From Chondrilla cf. caribensis (taxonomy: Eukaryota > Porifera > Demospongiae > Chondrillida > Chondrillidae), in NCBI GenBank assembly GCA_964020155.1, contig OZ026559.1:3360455-3424454 (forward strand): DNA of 64,000 bases, given 5' to 3'. How positions within the stretch are numbered: position 1 is the first letter of the stretch; every line of letters starts with the position of its first letter. A program made the position numbers and the translations under genes. Below are positions 44,050 to 54,701 of the stretch, piece after piece. The notes beneath the pieces are model-generated. The model was not told the origin of the DNA. It saw only the letters and a list, made by a program, of their open reading frames with translations, and ran no database searches.

Positions 44050-44990
44050 ATATTACATTTCTGTTGACCGTATTATACTGTGATTGTTATAATTGTGTAT
44101 TTTGTAGTCATTAACAGAACAAAATTCAGGCACATTATATAATACCAATGCATGTATTTTATTACTTTGTGTTTTATTATACCTACAGATAATTTAATAA
44201 TAATAATAATATATTACTTAAAAGTTATTAACTGCTTATATTAATTCTTGAATTACACATTGTTGAATCATAAATAATTTTAATATAATATTCAATTCAT
44301 CATTATCGTCTACATGCAAACATGTCATAATAATATAATAATACATAATTATATATAGATCTAGAAATTAAACAATATAATATACCATTAAATATATATA
44401 ATAATAAATATTATGCAGTTATTAATTATAATACGTATGCATATGTATTTATGATAATTATAATCTATGATATATTATACAATGTCGTGCATTATACATA
44501 ATAATAATATTCTAGTGCTATTATAGCATGTTATGCTGGCTCGTATTTATATGTACGCAGTATACTCAATTGTTTATCTGCTGCGGTTCATTTAATTTTC
44601 AAAGAATAATAATATTATGTTGCATGGATCAAGGAGTTTTCAATTGGCAGATAAACTCGATAATATTATTCATTGGTATCTGCATTTCATTGGTATATAC
44701 TGGGAAATTGCGACGGATTAAGAAGTTTGGTGGATGAAGCAGTGGTGAACTAACGAGATTTCACTGTATACAATGTCATATGCATATTATTATAATATAT
44801 AATATTATATACATACATAATATTAAGGTAAACCACCCTAATTCTGATCCAACTTTTATGAAAGGCTTACCTGATCCACTACGATGCCAACTTCAACCTT
44901 ACAATGTACGACAGAGTGTTCTTCAGTATGTCAGACTTTCACAGCTAAAGTGAAGACTTTGAGAAATCTCGGGACGAACAATGGCATATA
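44050..44990. other. AT-rich intergenic DNA, (TAA/ATA)n-rich
   Basis: Extremely AT-rich with many TAATAATA runs; no gene. About 44823-44860 (TTAAGGTAAACCACCCTAAT) resembles the terminus of the element at 45475, perhaps a relic. Confidence 0.6.
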
Positions 44991-44994
44991 TAAA

Positions 44995-45255
44995 CACACA
45001 TCACACACTGAACACACACACAAACACAAACACACATCACACACTGAACACACACACAAACACAAACACACATCACACACTGAACACACACACAAACACA
45101 AACACACACACACACACAGACAGACATGTACACACATGCATTCACACAGACACACACACCAACACACACATAGTATACATACACATGAACACACACGGAC
45201 TCATACTAACACACACATAATATTATTATGTACATACACACATGCACACACGCAC
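44995..45255 (+). repeat. CA-rich repeat with a ~36-bp higher-order unit
   Basis: Three near-identical units of ACACATCACACACTGAACAC + ACACACAAACACAA, then irregular (CA)n. Confidence 0.8.
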
Positions 45256-45474
45256 AAGCACAAATGCATTATTATGCTTATTATAATATTGACAACTCAA
45301 AAAGGATCTTTTTGACAGTAGCACCCTAGTTTATTATATAAGAAAATAATAATAATCAATTATTTACTTTATTTATTTATTAAAATAATAATATATGGTA
45401 TATTGTTATAATAATAATAATATGTGTACATATGCATAATATATTATATGTATATAATACATAGTAATAATAAT

Positions 45475-46228
45475 AAGGTAATTTGGGGTAATTCTGAACA
45501 AACTCCCAAACTTCTGTCGATTGTACCTGTCTCCAAAACAGGGCTTTGAAAAAACTATGCCGCGGAGTACCTTGGGTCATATTCTACTCAAAGATGATGA
45601 TCAATCGACTTCTTTACAGCATCGCTATGGTAAAGCGAACTAGAAAAGGTTGAAGGTCGGAATGACGCAATTCGGGTAATTTTGAAAACTCGTTCTTGAA
45701 GATATGAGAGGCGGTGAACAGCATGCCAAACAGACGATACGAGAGAAAATATCTAAGTTGACCTTAAAAACATTACTACAAATTACGTATGCCTAACAAA
45801 CTTTAATAAGTATACAGTACGCATACGTTCGCGGATACTGCATTTAAACACCCTGTCACGGGAGTTTTGGTCCAAGCCGAAGCGCCTCAAGGCAGTTACG
45901 TTTCGAGAGTTTGCTATAGTTTGCACAAGGCATATTATGTCTGGACGGTCTTGGTTGAAAAGCTGAAAGATACTTTGTACAGGAGCTGTAACAAAGTTTT
46001 GAAGACTCGTTTTATCTTGTTTATCCAGAGCGGCAAGTAAACTTCAGCTCGCTGTCGCTATAAAAGGTGCGGTATGAGTGAATTCTTACTATTGTTTGAA
46101 AGCTTACTAGTACACCTACACTCTGCTCCCAAGAACCATTGCGAGTTCTTAGTCTCTATTCTTCAAGCAGTGATTCAAGTAAAAGTGTTCAGAATTGCCC
46201 AGTATTCAAAATTACCCCGAATTACCTT
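45475..46228. mobile_element. 754-bp non-autonomous TIR element
   Basis: Left end AAGGTAATTTGGGGTAATTC and right end GAATTACCCCGAATTACCTT (reading inward: AAGGTAATTCGGGGTAATTT) are inverted repeats of about 24 bp, flanked by TAATAATA on both sides. The target may be TAA or AT-rich microsatellite. GGGTAATTTTGAAAACTCG recurs internally at about 45674. No transposase frame; an open frame near the right end (46074-46313) crosses the TIR and is not credible as a gene. Confidence 0.72.
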
Positions 46229-46456
46229 AATAATAATAATATTATTATTATTAAGATCCTTTTGTGTTGCTTATTATTATTACTGCTACAATATTATGCA
46301 CGTAATATTATAATAATACACCTAGGTGATCAAGAATCTGGATTGGAATTTAGCTTGAAATATTGATCTGTTTCGTTGAGCCTAGAACCGGCCGGGGCCA
46401 ATTTAGTTTGCGCATGTATGTCTCGTGACACCTGGTCAGGCCGAAAGCACAACATC

Positions 46457-47407
46457 ATGGCTTCTGCAAGGGAGGACGAGGCGTGTTCTCAAACAACCGG
46501 TCAACAATTGCTGATAAAGTTACAAAACGTACTACAGAGGAACCCTCCGATTATTCCTTCCGAGAAAGAGCGCAACGATCGTGAAATAGACGAGGATTAT
46601 AAAGACATAATCCAACGAAGTAACGACTCCCGGAAGAATCGTCTGAGTATTGTACCTGTCTTGCTGTCCGCCGTCTCCACGGGAATGGAACGGAACAAAG
46701 ACTCGACACATCGCGTCGATCTTCGCATCTGCAGCGTTGGTTGTGGGGACGGAATGAAAGATTATCTATTCGTGCAGAATTTCATGAAAAAATTCCCAAA
46801 GACTGCAGGTATTAACTACACAGGGCTGGATATACTGGAGACCTTCTGCAGTGAAGCAAGATCCAAAATGTCAGAGATCCAGGGCGAACACTTCAAATCC
46901 CTCGTGTTGTGTAGAGATTTTGAGAGAAGTGATGTTTCTGATCTACCAAAATTTGACATAGTCAACTGCATTCATATGATTTATTATGTCACTGACCTTG
47001 TCCACGTGGTAGACAAAATCCTCAGCATGGTGAAGCCCGGTGGAATGGCTGTTATTGCAGTGGTATCAGACGAAGGCCTTTCTGATATTCGAAAGCTTCT
47101 ATGGAAGTATGAAGGGAGACACAGCTTTTGGACTTCTGCCAATGTTATGAGTGTACTGGAGGAAAAAGGTCTCAAATACAGGAAAGAGCAATTCACGCTC
47201 GTCCAAGATTTCAGTCAATGTGTGGAAGACAATTTCAAATCACCTCGATCTCGTGCTGTTCTCGACTTTGCCTGCCACACCAAGATGAAGTGGTACCATG
47301 AAGAAGCAGTGACATTGTGCGTGGAGTATTTGAAGGAATTAACACACAACGGGAATGATGATTATGTACTCAACCATGGAACAGATATAATCGTTGTTGA
47401 TATGTAA
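46457..47407 (+). CDS. Histamine N-methyltransferase-like protein, copy A
   Basis: Single-exon gene, 316 codons from ATG 46457. This start was chosen because the paralogue shares it (MxxxREDEACSQ); an upstream in-frame ATG at 46418 is not conserved. It is an S-adenosylmethionine-dependent methyltransferase of the HNMT family (human HNMT 292 residues). SAM-binding motif I VGCGDG lies at about residues 94-99, then TGLDIL, FDIVNCIHMIYYVTDL (HNMT has a similar HMIQMLYYV stretch), VKPGGM, and LWKYEGRHSFW followed by a LEEKGLKY segment as in HNMT. The substrate may be histamine or another imidazole or amine and cannot be read from the sequence. No introns, unlike vertebrate HNMT, so retroposition or intron loss is possible. 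It lies 101 bp upstream of BAG1 on the same strand. Confidence 0.85.
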   Translation: MASAREDEACSQTTGQQLLIKLQNVLQRNPPIIPSEKERNDREIDEDYKDIIQRSNDSRKNRLSIVPVLLSAVSTGMERNKDSTHRVDLRICSVGCGDGMKDYLFVQNFMKKFPKTAGINYTGLDILETFCSEARSKMSEIQGEHFKSLVLCRDFERSDVSDLPKFDIVNCIHMIYYVTDLVHVVDKILSMVKPGGMAVIAVVSDEGLSDIRKLLWKYEGRHSFWTSANVMSVLEEKGLKYRKEQFTLVQDFSQCVEDNFKSPRSRAVLDFACHTKMKWYHEEAVTLCVEYLKELTHNGNDDYVLNHGTDIIVVDM

Positions 47408-47472
47408 TATTTCGAAGTTGAAATACTTATTGTTTTACATAATAATGGCAGCGACTCTACATAGGTCCTAGT

Positions 47473-47478
47473 CACGTG
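47473..47478 (+). promoter_or_regulatory. CACGTG E-box upstream of BAG1
   Basis: A palindromic CACGTG lies 36 bp before the BAG1 ATG, within the 101-bp gap after the HNMT-A stop, near TCACGCGA. It is a candidate promoter element only. Confidence 0.35.
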
Positions 47479-47508
47479 TATGTCACGCGAGACATCCAAA
47501 CGCGCAAA

Positions 47509-48651
47509 ATGGCCGAACAAGCCCAACTAAAGATAGAAGTAAAATATGGTTTGTTTAGTGTGTAAACTCTCTTTTCTATTCACACATTCCTGCCTGTAGT
47601 GTTTCTTACATATTAAAAGGACTATTGTACTCAAATTACGTCAAGAGAATGCGTCTTCCTATATCGCTTCTTTCACAGAACGTAGAAAACTGGAGCTAAA
47701 CCTAGATGCCTCTGCTTGTGTAAAGGAGCTCTACGAAGCAGTAGGAGACCAGCTGGATGTGGAACCGGAGTTTTTAAAGATAATTTACAAAGGGAAATCT
47801 CTCGTTTCCAGCGAAGAACTGTGCTTAACTGATATAAAGGTGACCAACGGCGCAAAAATGATGGCTCTAGGAAGGAAGGTACTCATGTCCTGAGCATGTA
47901 CAGGTAGACATTACGTGTATTTTACTGTCTTTGTAACAGTACACATTAGACAGGCTCAACTGTACATGTGGTCCCGTAGATGACTCACTCTCTCTATACG
48001 TATAGGGGGCCTATGAAGGAGACCCACGATTATTGGAGGAAATTGAAAAACTGTCTAAAAATGTGGTCCCTTGTGAAAAGTTGTTGACAGAATCTTTATC
48101 AGAACTGAATGGAGTGGAAAAGGTGTGTGTATGTGTGTGTGTGCGCGCGCGTGTGTGTACATATATATACATGTACGTATGTATATAAGTTAATATTTAT
48201 GTGTATAGTTAAATAAGGTTTGCAAGCATTTGCCTTTGTATATTCTGTTAATATATTATGCATTCATATGTTTCTATCTGTGTACTTACTGACAGGGTTT
48301 CTTACAGCCTAAACTAGTCAAAGAGGCACGAGAAAAGTTGCACAAAACAAGTCTGAGGTTGTCAGAGGAACTGATGCAGATACTAGAGAAGCTGGATGCA
48401 CTGGTGAGTGTACATCCCCACTGCAATGGCAACAGTAGCAGCAATGGGTGTCACATGACAGCAGAGGGTGTCACATGACAGTGGTGGGTGTCACATGACA
48501 TCAGTGGGTGTCACATGACGGCAGTGGGTGTCACATGACAGTTAAGCACTTCTCTATTTTGCTGTTTGCTACAAATCCTATTTTCCTGAAATTCAGAAAT
48601 TAGAAGAAAAGGTACCAAAAGCTCGCAGACGAGCACTTATTCAAAAAATAC

Positions 48652-48712
<61 letters not shown>

Positions 48713-49140
48713 CGTGTGTGCGCGCGCGCGTGTGTGTGTGTGTGTGTGTGTACGTGTGTGTGTGGTGTATGAAGTAATGTGCTCACAAAACACAACCACA
48801 ACCTATCATTAGCAACATATATGCCTTATTTGAGGACAGTATTGGTTTCAATTAAGAGGGTGGGTGAGTAGTAGACTATCTTCTCTTCCTTTTTTATTGT
48901 TTTACTTTTATTATTGGAAGAAGCGTGACTTTCTGGGTTTTTTCACTACCAATGTTCTTAATTGTACCTTGTGTCCCTGGTCCTTCCTGCATGATTGTAG
49001 TATGATCATTTACAATCATTTTTTTGAACAATTTCAATTTGTTTATACTTGGTTACATTATCCAGGAGATGCTGGCAAAGGTGGATACATTAAATTTGGA
49101 TAAAAACCCTCCAAAAGAACCTCCCAAATCTACCGAATGA
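47509..49140 (+). CDS. BAG1: BAG1-like Hsp70 nucleotide-exchange co-chaperone
   Basis: Exons 47509-47548, 47679-47878, 48006-48122, 48296-48403, 48597-48653, 49066-49140; 198 codons plus stop, all GT-AG and in phase. Residues about 8-80 form a ubiquitin-like domain (FLKIIYKGKSL, MMALGRK, matching LIFKGKSL and MLIGKK of human BAG1). The rest is a helical BAG domain (LLEEIEKLSKNV, ELNGVEKGFLQPKLV, LRLSEELMQILEKLDAL, RRRALIQKIQEMLAKVDTL). BAG proteins bind the Hsp70 ATPase domain and speed ADP release; the UBL links to the proteasome. The length is close to the short human isoform. Donors of exons 3 and 5 run straight into (TG)n. The start context AAAATGG is good. The gene is unique to duplication unit 1. 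Confidence 0.92.
48435..48542 (+). repeat. 20-bp minisatellite in BAG1 intron 4
   Basis: About five copies of GCAGTGGGTGTCACATGACA. Confidence 0.88.
48654..48765 (+). repeat. (TG)n array starting at the BAG1 exon-5 donor
   Basis: The donor GT is the first repeat unit; a GCGCGC block interrupts at 48720. Confidence 0.95.
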
Positions 49141-49469
49141 CATTTCATTTATTGTATCGTGTTGTTTGTATAGACAGTCGAACCTCTTTGCAAGAGCACT
49201 CGCAACAATGACAGCCTCTTTGTAACAACATGTCTTGTGGACACTGTTGTGTTCACAATATATTGTACATCATACCAGTTACAACAGTTACTGGTTCTGA
49301 TAAAGATGAAGTAATATCAAGTGCATGACGTATACAGTACATATACCGAGGGTGTTGTGGGGTAAAGGGCTGACTGAATAATATTAAACTAACCATCTTT
49401 CAGTGAGTATACGTATCAGATCTAGGCCTAGTTATGAGCCGCCACTGAAAAATTGAACTGTCTTCCATA
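49141..49469. other. BAG1 3' flank with a MITE-like fragment
   Basis: CAGTCGAACCTCTTTGCAAG at 49180 looks like one terminus of a pogo-like MITE; no matching second terminus was seen. Homology with unit 2 resumes at about 49405. Confidence 0.45.
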
Positions 49470-49623
49470 CAGTGGAAACTCTTTAAGACAAACTACAAGG
49501 GACCCACAAAATTAGACCTTGTTATCAGATGTTCTTATCAGGATTGGCTTACTATGATACACTACTACAGCAAACCAAATGATGTTTGGAAATTGGTGTG
49601 TTTGTCTTAACGAGGTTCTACTG
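49470..49623. mobile_element. MITE inserted in unit 1 only
   Basis: 154 bp from CAGTGGAAACTCTTTAAGAC to GTCTTAACGAGGTTCTACTG, with terminal inverted repeats of about 23 bp. The paralogous place in unit 2 (about 52235-52260) lacks it, so insertion probably followed duplication. Confidence 0.75.
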
Positions 49624-49877
49624 GTATGTGTAATATTATATTATTCTTCGATCGATCGATCCCTTTCATATTTCCTATATAGCTATTATATGCAATATAA
49701 TATATTATTATAACAGAGGGTCTGGATATATGTAGTTGGCAATATGTATGAAATTAATATGTAAGCATGCTAATAATAGGTCTGTACACTTCTATTATAC
49801 TGTACATACCTGTAGAAAACATCATTATTATTGTTAATACAGTATAACAGTAAAATTGATCATACAGTGAAAACTAG

Positions 49878-50356
49878 TTAATCCAGGTCGCATAGGTAAT
49901 TGTTGCCCAACAACAATGTACTAGGCGGAGGGGGGTTCCCCTGGGGAGGACTTCCAACTTTAGGTTCATCCCCCTCGGGAGGACACATTTCAACTGTCTT
50001 CTTCTGTTGATCAAGAGCACCAGTTTTCTGAACAACCTTTCCAAGTGGGTGTAGGCAAGTATCATAACGATCATCACAGCTGTCCAACTGTTGCTCAATA
50101 GGGGATTGCGGTTGCTCAATACCAACAAATCCTTGTGCAATACCATTTTGTAGTTGCTCAACAACAACAGACTCTTGCACAATATCACTTTGGTGTAGCT
50201 CAGTAGTATTACAGTAGTTCTCAACCATGTCCTGCTGATCCTCGCCTACTGGAGTAGTACATGACACCAGTGACTCACCAGTATGAGGTGAGTCTAGATC
50301 TTGAGTGCAGTTGGAATTGGGATCATCATACGAGGAGTTTACACCCATAGTGTCCC
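49878..50356 (-). pseudogene. DNAAF2: Truncated copy of the DNAAF2 last exon
   Basis: An open minus-strand frame is about 95% identical by eye to DNAAF2 exon 14 (52987-52512), from DTMGVNSS to the stop. It has no upstream exons, acceptor or promoter; sequence beyond 50356 is unrelated. Small changes include loss of an aligned Tyr in the C-terminal YDLD motif (here CDLD). The intact frame suggests recent origin rather than function. Confidence 0.85.
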
Positions 50357-50705
50357 ACCATTGCATGGAAGAAATCGCGAATAATAATTCTTGGATAATC
50401 GAGTCATCAAAGATTTAACTGATTTCTTTGCTTATTATGATTATAATATACGTATTATCATAATCCTTTAAGACTATTATTACTGTACTCTTACTGTTAA
50501 TGGACCAGCTGGTATTAGTTGCGCAACATGAACACACTTATTACGTAAGCCTCCCTAATGTCACTCGTGCCCTTGTTGATGGGCAATTCTATAGGGATGT
50601 TCTTGGACAATAGTATAATTCAAAGTCACACATGTAATCGATATCTCCATATTTAGTTTGCACATATCATCTCGTGACACCTGGTCAGACCGAAACCACA
50701 AGAAG

Positions 50706-51632
50706 ATGGCCTATTCACGCGAGGACGAGGCGTGTTCTCAATTGCTAATAAAGTTACAACACGTACTACAGATTAACCCTCCGATTATTCCTTCCGAGAA
50801 CGATCGTGAAATAGACGAGGATTATAAAGACGCATTCAAACGAAGCAGCGATTCCAAGAAGAACGCATTGAGTATTGTACCTGTCTTGCTGTCCGCCGTC
50901 TCCACGGGAATGGAACGGAACAAAGGCTCGACACATCGCGTCGAATTTCGCATCTGTAGCGTTGGTTGTGGGGACGGAATAAAGGATTATCTATTCGTGC
51001 AGAATTTCATGAAAAAATTCCCAAAGACCGCAGGTATTAACTACACAGGGCTGGATATACTGAAGACCTTCTGCAGTGAAGCAAGATCCAAAATGTCAGA
51101 GATCCAGGGCGAACACTTCAAATCCCTCGTGTTGTGTAGAGATTTTGAGAGAAGTGATGTTTCTGATCTACCAAAATTTGACATAGTCATTTGCATTCAT
51201 ATGATTTATTATGTTACTGACCTTGTCCATGTGGTAGACAAGATCCTTAGCATGGTGAAGCCCGGTGGAATGGCTGTCATTGCAGTGGTATCAGACAAAG
51301 GCCTTTCTGATATACGAAAGCTTCTATGGAAGTATGAAGGCAGACACAGCTTTTGGACTTCTGCCAATGTTATGAGTGTATTGGAGGAAAAAGGTCTCAA
51401 ATACAGGAAAGAGCAATTCACGCTCATCCAAGATTTCAGTGAATGTGTGGAAGACAATTTCAAATCAATTCGATCTCGTGCTGTTCTCGACTTTGCTTGC
51501 CAAACTAAGATGAAGTGGTACTGTGAAGAAGCAGTGACATTGTGCGTGGAATATTTGAAGGAATTAACACACAATGGGAATAATAATTATGTACTTAACG
51601 ATGGTACAGATATAATTGTTGTTGATATGTAA
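50706..51632 (+). CDS. Histamine N-methyltransferase-like protein, copy B
   Basis: Single exon, 308 codons from ATG 50706, a close paralogue of copy A. It lacks a short TTGQ-type insert near the N-terminus and the KER of EKERNDREIDED. The SAM motif VGCGDG, IHMIYYVTDL, KPGGM and the C-terminal DIIVVDM tail are intact, with no disruptions. Most differences are in the first 80 residues and near the C-terminus, while the SAM-binding core is nearly identical. Only ~60 bp of 5' flank are shared with copy A, so regulation may differ. Confidence 0.84.
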   Translation: MAYSREDEACSQLLIKLQHVLQINPPIIPSENDREIDEDYKDAFKRSSDSKKNALSIVPVLLSAVSTGMERNKGSTHRVEFRICSVGCGDGIKDYLFVQNFMKKFPKTAGINYTGLDILKTFCSEARSKMSEIQGEHFKSLVLCRDFERSDVSDLPKFDIVICIHMIYYVTDLVHVVDKILSMVKPGGMAVIAVVSDKGLSDIRKLLWKYEGRHSFWTSANVMSVLEEKGLKYRKEQFTLIQDFSECVEDNFKSIRSRAVLDFACQTKMKWYCEEAVTLCVEYLKELTHNGNNNYVLNDGTDIIVVDM

Positions 51633-52511
51633 TGCAATATGTTTCGAAGTTAAAACAAATTATTATAATACATAATTATTACTACTAGTGTGCACGCAGT
51701 GCAGATATCTCACATATATAGGGTATATTATTGCTGTGAGTGTGAAGAGACATTGATTTTTGTTGTATGGTTACTATATATATTAATATTATAATAATAA
51801 TAAGATTATACAATATAATAATTGTTATAATAATAAATGACTATCTACATATCTACATAATAATATGTCATAATGTGTATATGTGTAGTCATATTCTATG
51901 ATGTGCATGCAGGAAATAAAACCATATTATACATTTTATAACCTCCTTCGAGCCTCCAACTTCCTACACGGCTCAGCAGAGGTTGTACAATTCCCACCTA
52001 TTGACATTTCCACGAATGAAGGCCCACACACGCAAAGACGTGAATGGAGGTTGTCAATAGTATTCATAGTGATTGATGATGTAGTTCAGTGACATCATCT
52101 AAAATTAAGCATATTTAATGGTGCGCATGTGTAAAGTTAGTACTGCAAAGGTATAAAATTGAATCAGTGTTGGTTTCATTGAGTATATATGTATCCGATA
52201 GAGTGCTATTTATGAGCAACCACCAAAAAATTGAATTGTCCCACGGGGCCCAAATGTATTATTTTTTTTTCCTATAATATTTGTAGCTATTATACTATTC
52301 ATATAATAATAATAATATAAAGAGGGTCTGATCGAATATACTTAGTTGTATGGCTATGATTATGAATGTGTAAGCATGGCAGTGACATGCTAATAATATT
52401 ATGTCTATGGACTCTATACACTTCTATTATATTGTGCATATCTGTATAGAAATCATCATTATCATTGTCAATACAGTTTAACAGTAAAATTGATCATACA
52501 GTGAAAACTAG
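51633..52511. other. Gap between convergent HNMT-B and DNAAF2
   Basis: AT-rich. No BAG1 remnant seen in 51650-52170; from about 52172 it matches unit 1 downstream of BAG1. A small plus-strand frame (51898-52092) has no support. Confidence 0.5.
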
Positions 52512-53321
52512 TTAATCGAGGTCGTATAGGTAATTGTTGCCCAACAACAGTGTAGACGGAGGGGGGTTCCCCTGGGGAGGACTTCCAACTTTAGGTTCAT
52601 CCCCCTTGGGAGGACACACTTCAACTGTCTTCTTCTGTTGATCAAGAGCACCGGTTTTCTGAACTACCTTTCCAAGTGGGTGTAGGCAAGTATCATAACG
52701 ATCATCACAGCTGTCCAACTGTTGCTCAATAGGGGATTGTGGTTGCTCAATACCAATAAATCCTTGTGCAATACCATTTTGTGGTTGCTCAACAACAACA
52801 GACTCTTGCACAATATCACTTCGGTGTAGCTCAGTAGTATTACAGTAGTTCTCAACCATGTCCTGCTGATCCTCGCCTACTGGAGTAGTACATGACAGCA
52901 GTGACTCACCAGTATGAGGTGAGTCTAGATCTCGAGTGCAGTTGGGATCAGGGTCATCTTGTGAGGAGTTTACACCCATAGTGTCCCCGCTAGAGGTGTT
53001 GACACGCCAGGAATTTACATCTATGGAGATCACAACTGAAGAATCCAAACCCGTGGAGATCACATCTGAGGAGTTCGCACCTGTGGAGATCACACCTGGA
53101 ATGTCCATTCCTGGATTATCTTCTCCAGAGATCTTGCTAACTGCATGCATAGATAATGGTTGTGTAAACATATGTACATCTATAACACACCATACATATA
53201 TGTACTGGTACTTGGAACACTGCATTACAGTAGAAAACTGAAAACTAACACATTTCAACCAAAAGGACTCCATGGAGTTACAGTATAACCCCAGTCACAT
53301 ATAATGTGTGTGAATGTGTGC

Positions 53322-53408
<87 letters not shown>

Positions 53409-54480
53409 TGTGGTGTGTGTGTATGTCTGTGTGTGTGGGGGGGGGGGGGGTAATGAACAACCTCCCATCCACAGGTATGACATCCAGAAGACAATCACTC
53501 TCACCTTTGTTCACTTTTTCCTGTACAGGATGGCCATCTGTACCAATAGGTAGCTGAGACCCACTGCACTCATCTGTACACACCACATCCACGGTCAGGA
53601 CACCGTTGTTCGTTACACTGGAAACTGTGAGCTCTTTAGAATGTGATCCCTTGAGCTAGCAAATATGTATTGATATACAGAAAGGAATAATGAGTTTGGG
53701 ACATGTACAGAACCTTTGAGCTAAGGTCATAGTGCCACAGTAGTGGAGCATGTATATACACATACATATGTACAATAAAATATGCAGGCAAGTCGTGCAT
53801 ATACATGTCAGGGTATGATTAGTGGATGCGCATACGTATGTGCATATGTGCATATGCATGTCGTCTTAACGTATAGTAAGTATAGTATGTGAGTATATTT
53901 GTCTTTATAGAAACATAGGTTAAGAGATGGATAGTGGAAGTAGGTAAATTGGAGAGAGTGGAAGAGAAGGAGAGAGAGAGAAGGGAAGAGGGAGTGAAGG
54001 AGAGAGGGACAGGGAAAAGGAGATAGGGAGAGAGGAAGAGGGAGTGGTGAACGTCAGTAGAAGTTGAGGTGATTGGAGTGTTTCTATGAGGGGAGTAGTC
54101 AGTGTGTTGACAGGGTATGGAAGAGACGGAGAGAGAGGTATGAAGGTGAAGTACGTATGTATGTACGTATGTACTCACCCACATGTCCTGTTCATCAAGG
54201 GATTTCAAACCTTCATCACCATTGCTTCTGGTAGCAAATAACTTCTTCTAAACATGCGAAATAAAAATATCACAAACTGTGAAAAAATCCCATAAATCCA
54301 ATACAAACATGTACTATATAGACACTCTAATGCAGTACACTACCATAGGTACACATACAAACTCAACAGATACATGTTACTGTGTTTCCTGTATGTGAAT
54401 ACACACTCGTTTAATATTATGTGTGTATTTGTACGTGTAGTTCGCATGCCTACCCCCTCACACACGCACATGCACACATG

Positions 54481-54540
<60 letters not shown>

Positions 54541-54563
54541 CACACACACATGCACGCATGCAT

Positions 54564-54600
<37 letters not shown>

Positions 54601-54611
54601 CACACACACAT

Positions 54612-54701
<90 letters not shown>

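Larger units (their letters stand above)
46401..50356 (+). repeat. Segmental duplication, unit 1 (HNMT-A, BAG1, DNAAF2 3' fragment)
   Basis: It begins at ATTTAGTTTG (46401), as unit 2 does (50651). It ends at AGTGTCCC in the minus-strand DNAAF2-like frame (50356), matching 52987. Homology is clear across the HNMT coding region and from about 49405 to 50356; the middle (BAG1) has no counterpart in unit 2. Confidence 0.88.
50651..52987 (+). repeat. Segmental duplication, unit 2 (HNMT-B, DNAAF2 3' end)
   Basis: Counterpart of 46401-50356 in direct orientation. It is shorter because the BAG1 region and the MITE are absent. Confidence 0.88.

Noticed and set aside
44884..45315. 143-codon frame starting MPTSTLQC
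   Set aside because: Only ~35 codons precede a CA repeat; no homology, and it adjoins a degraded TIR-like sequence.
46376..46456. Upstream extension of the HNMT-A frame
   Set aside because: The apparent start at 46376 is TTG and the ATG at 46418 is not conserved in copy B; 46457 is shared.
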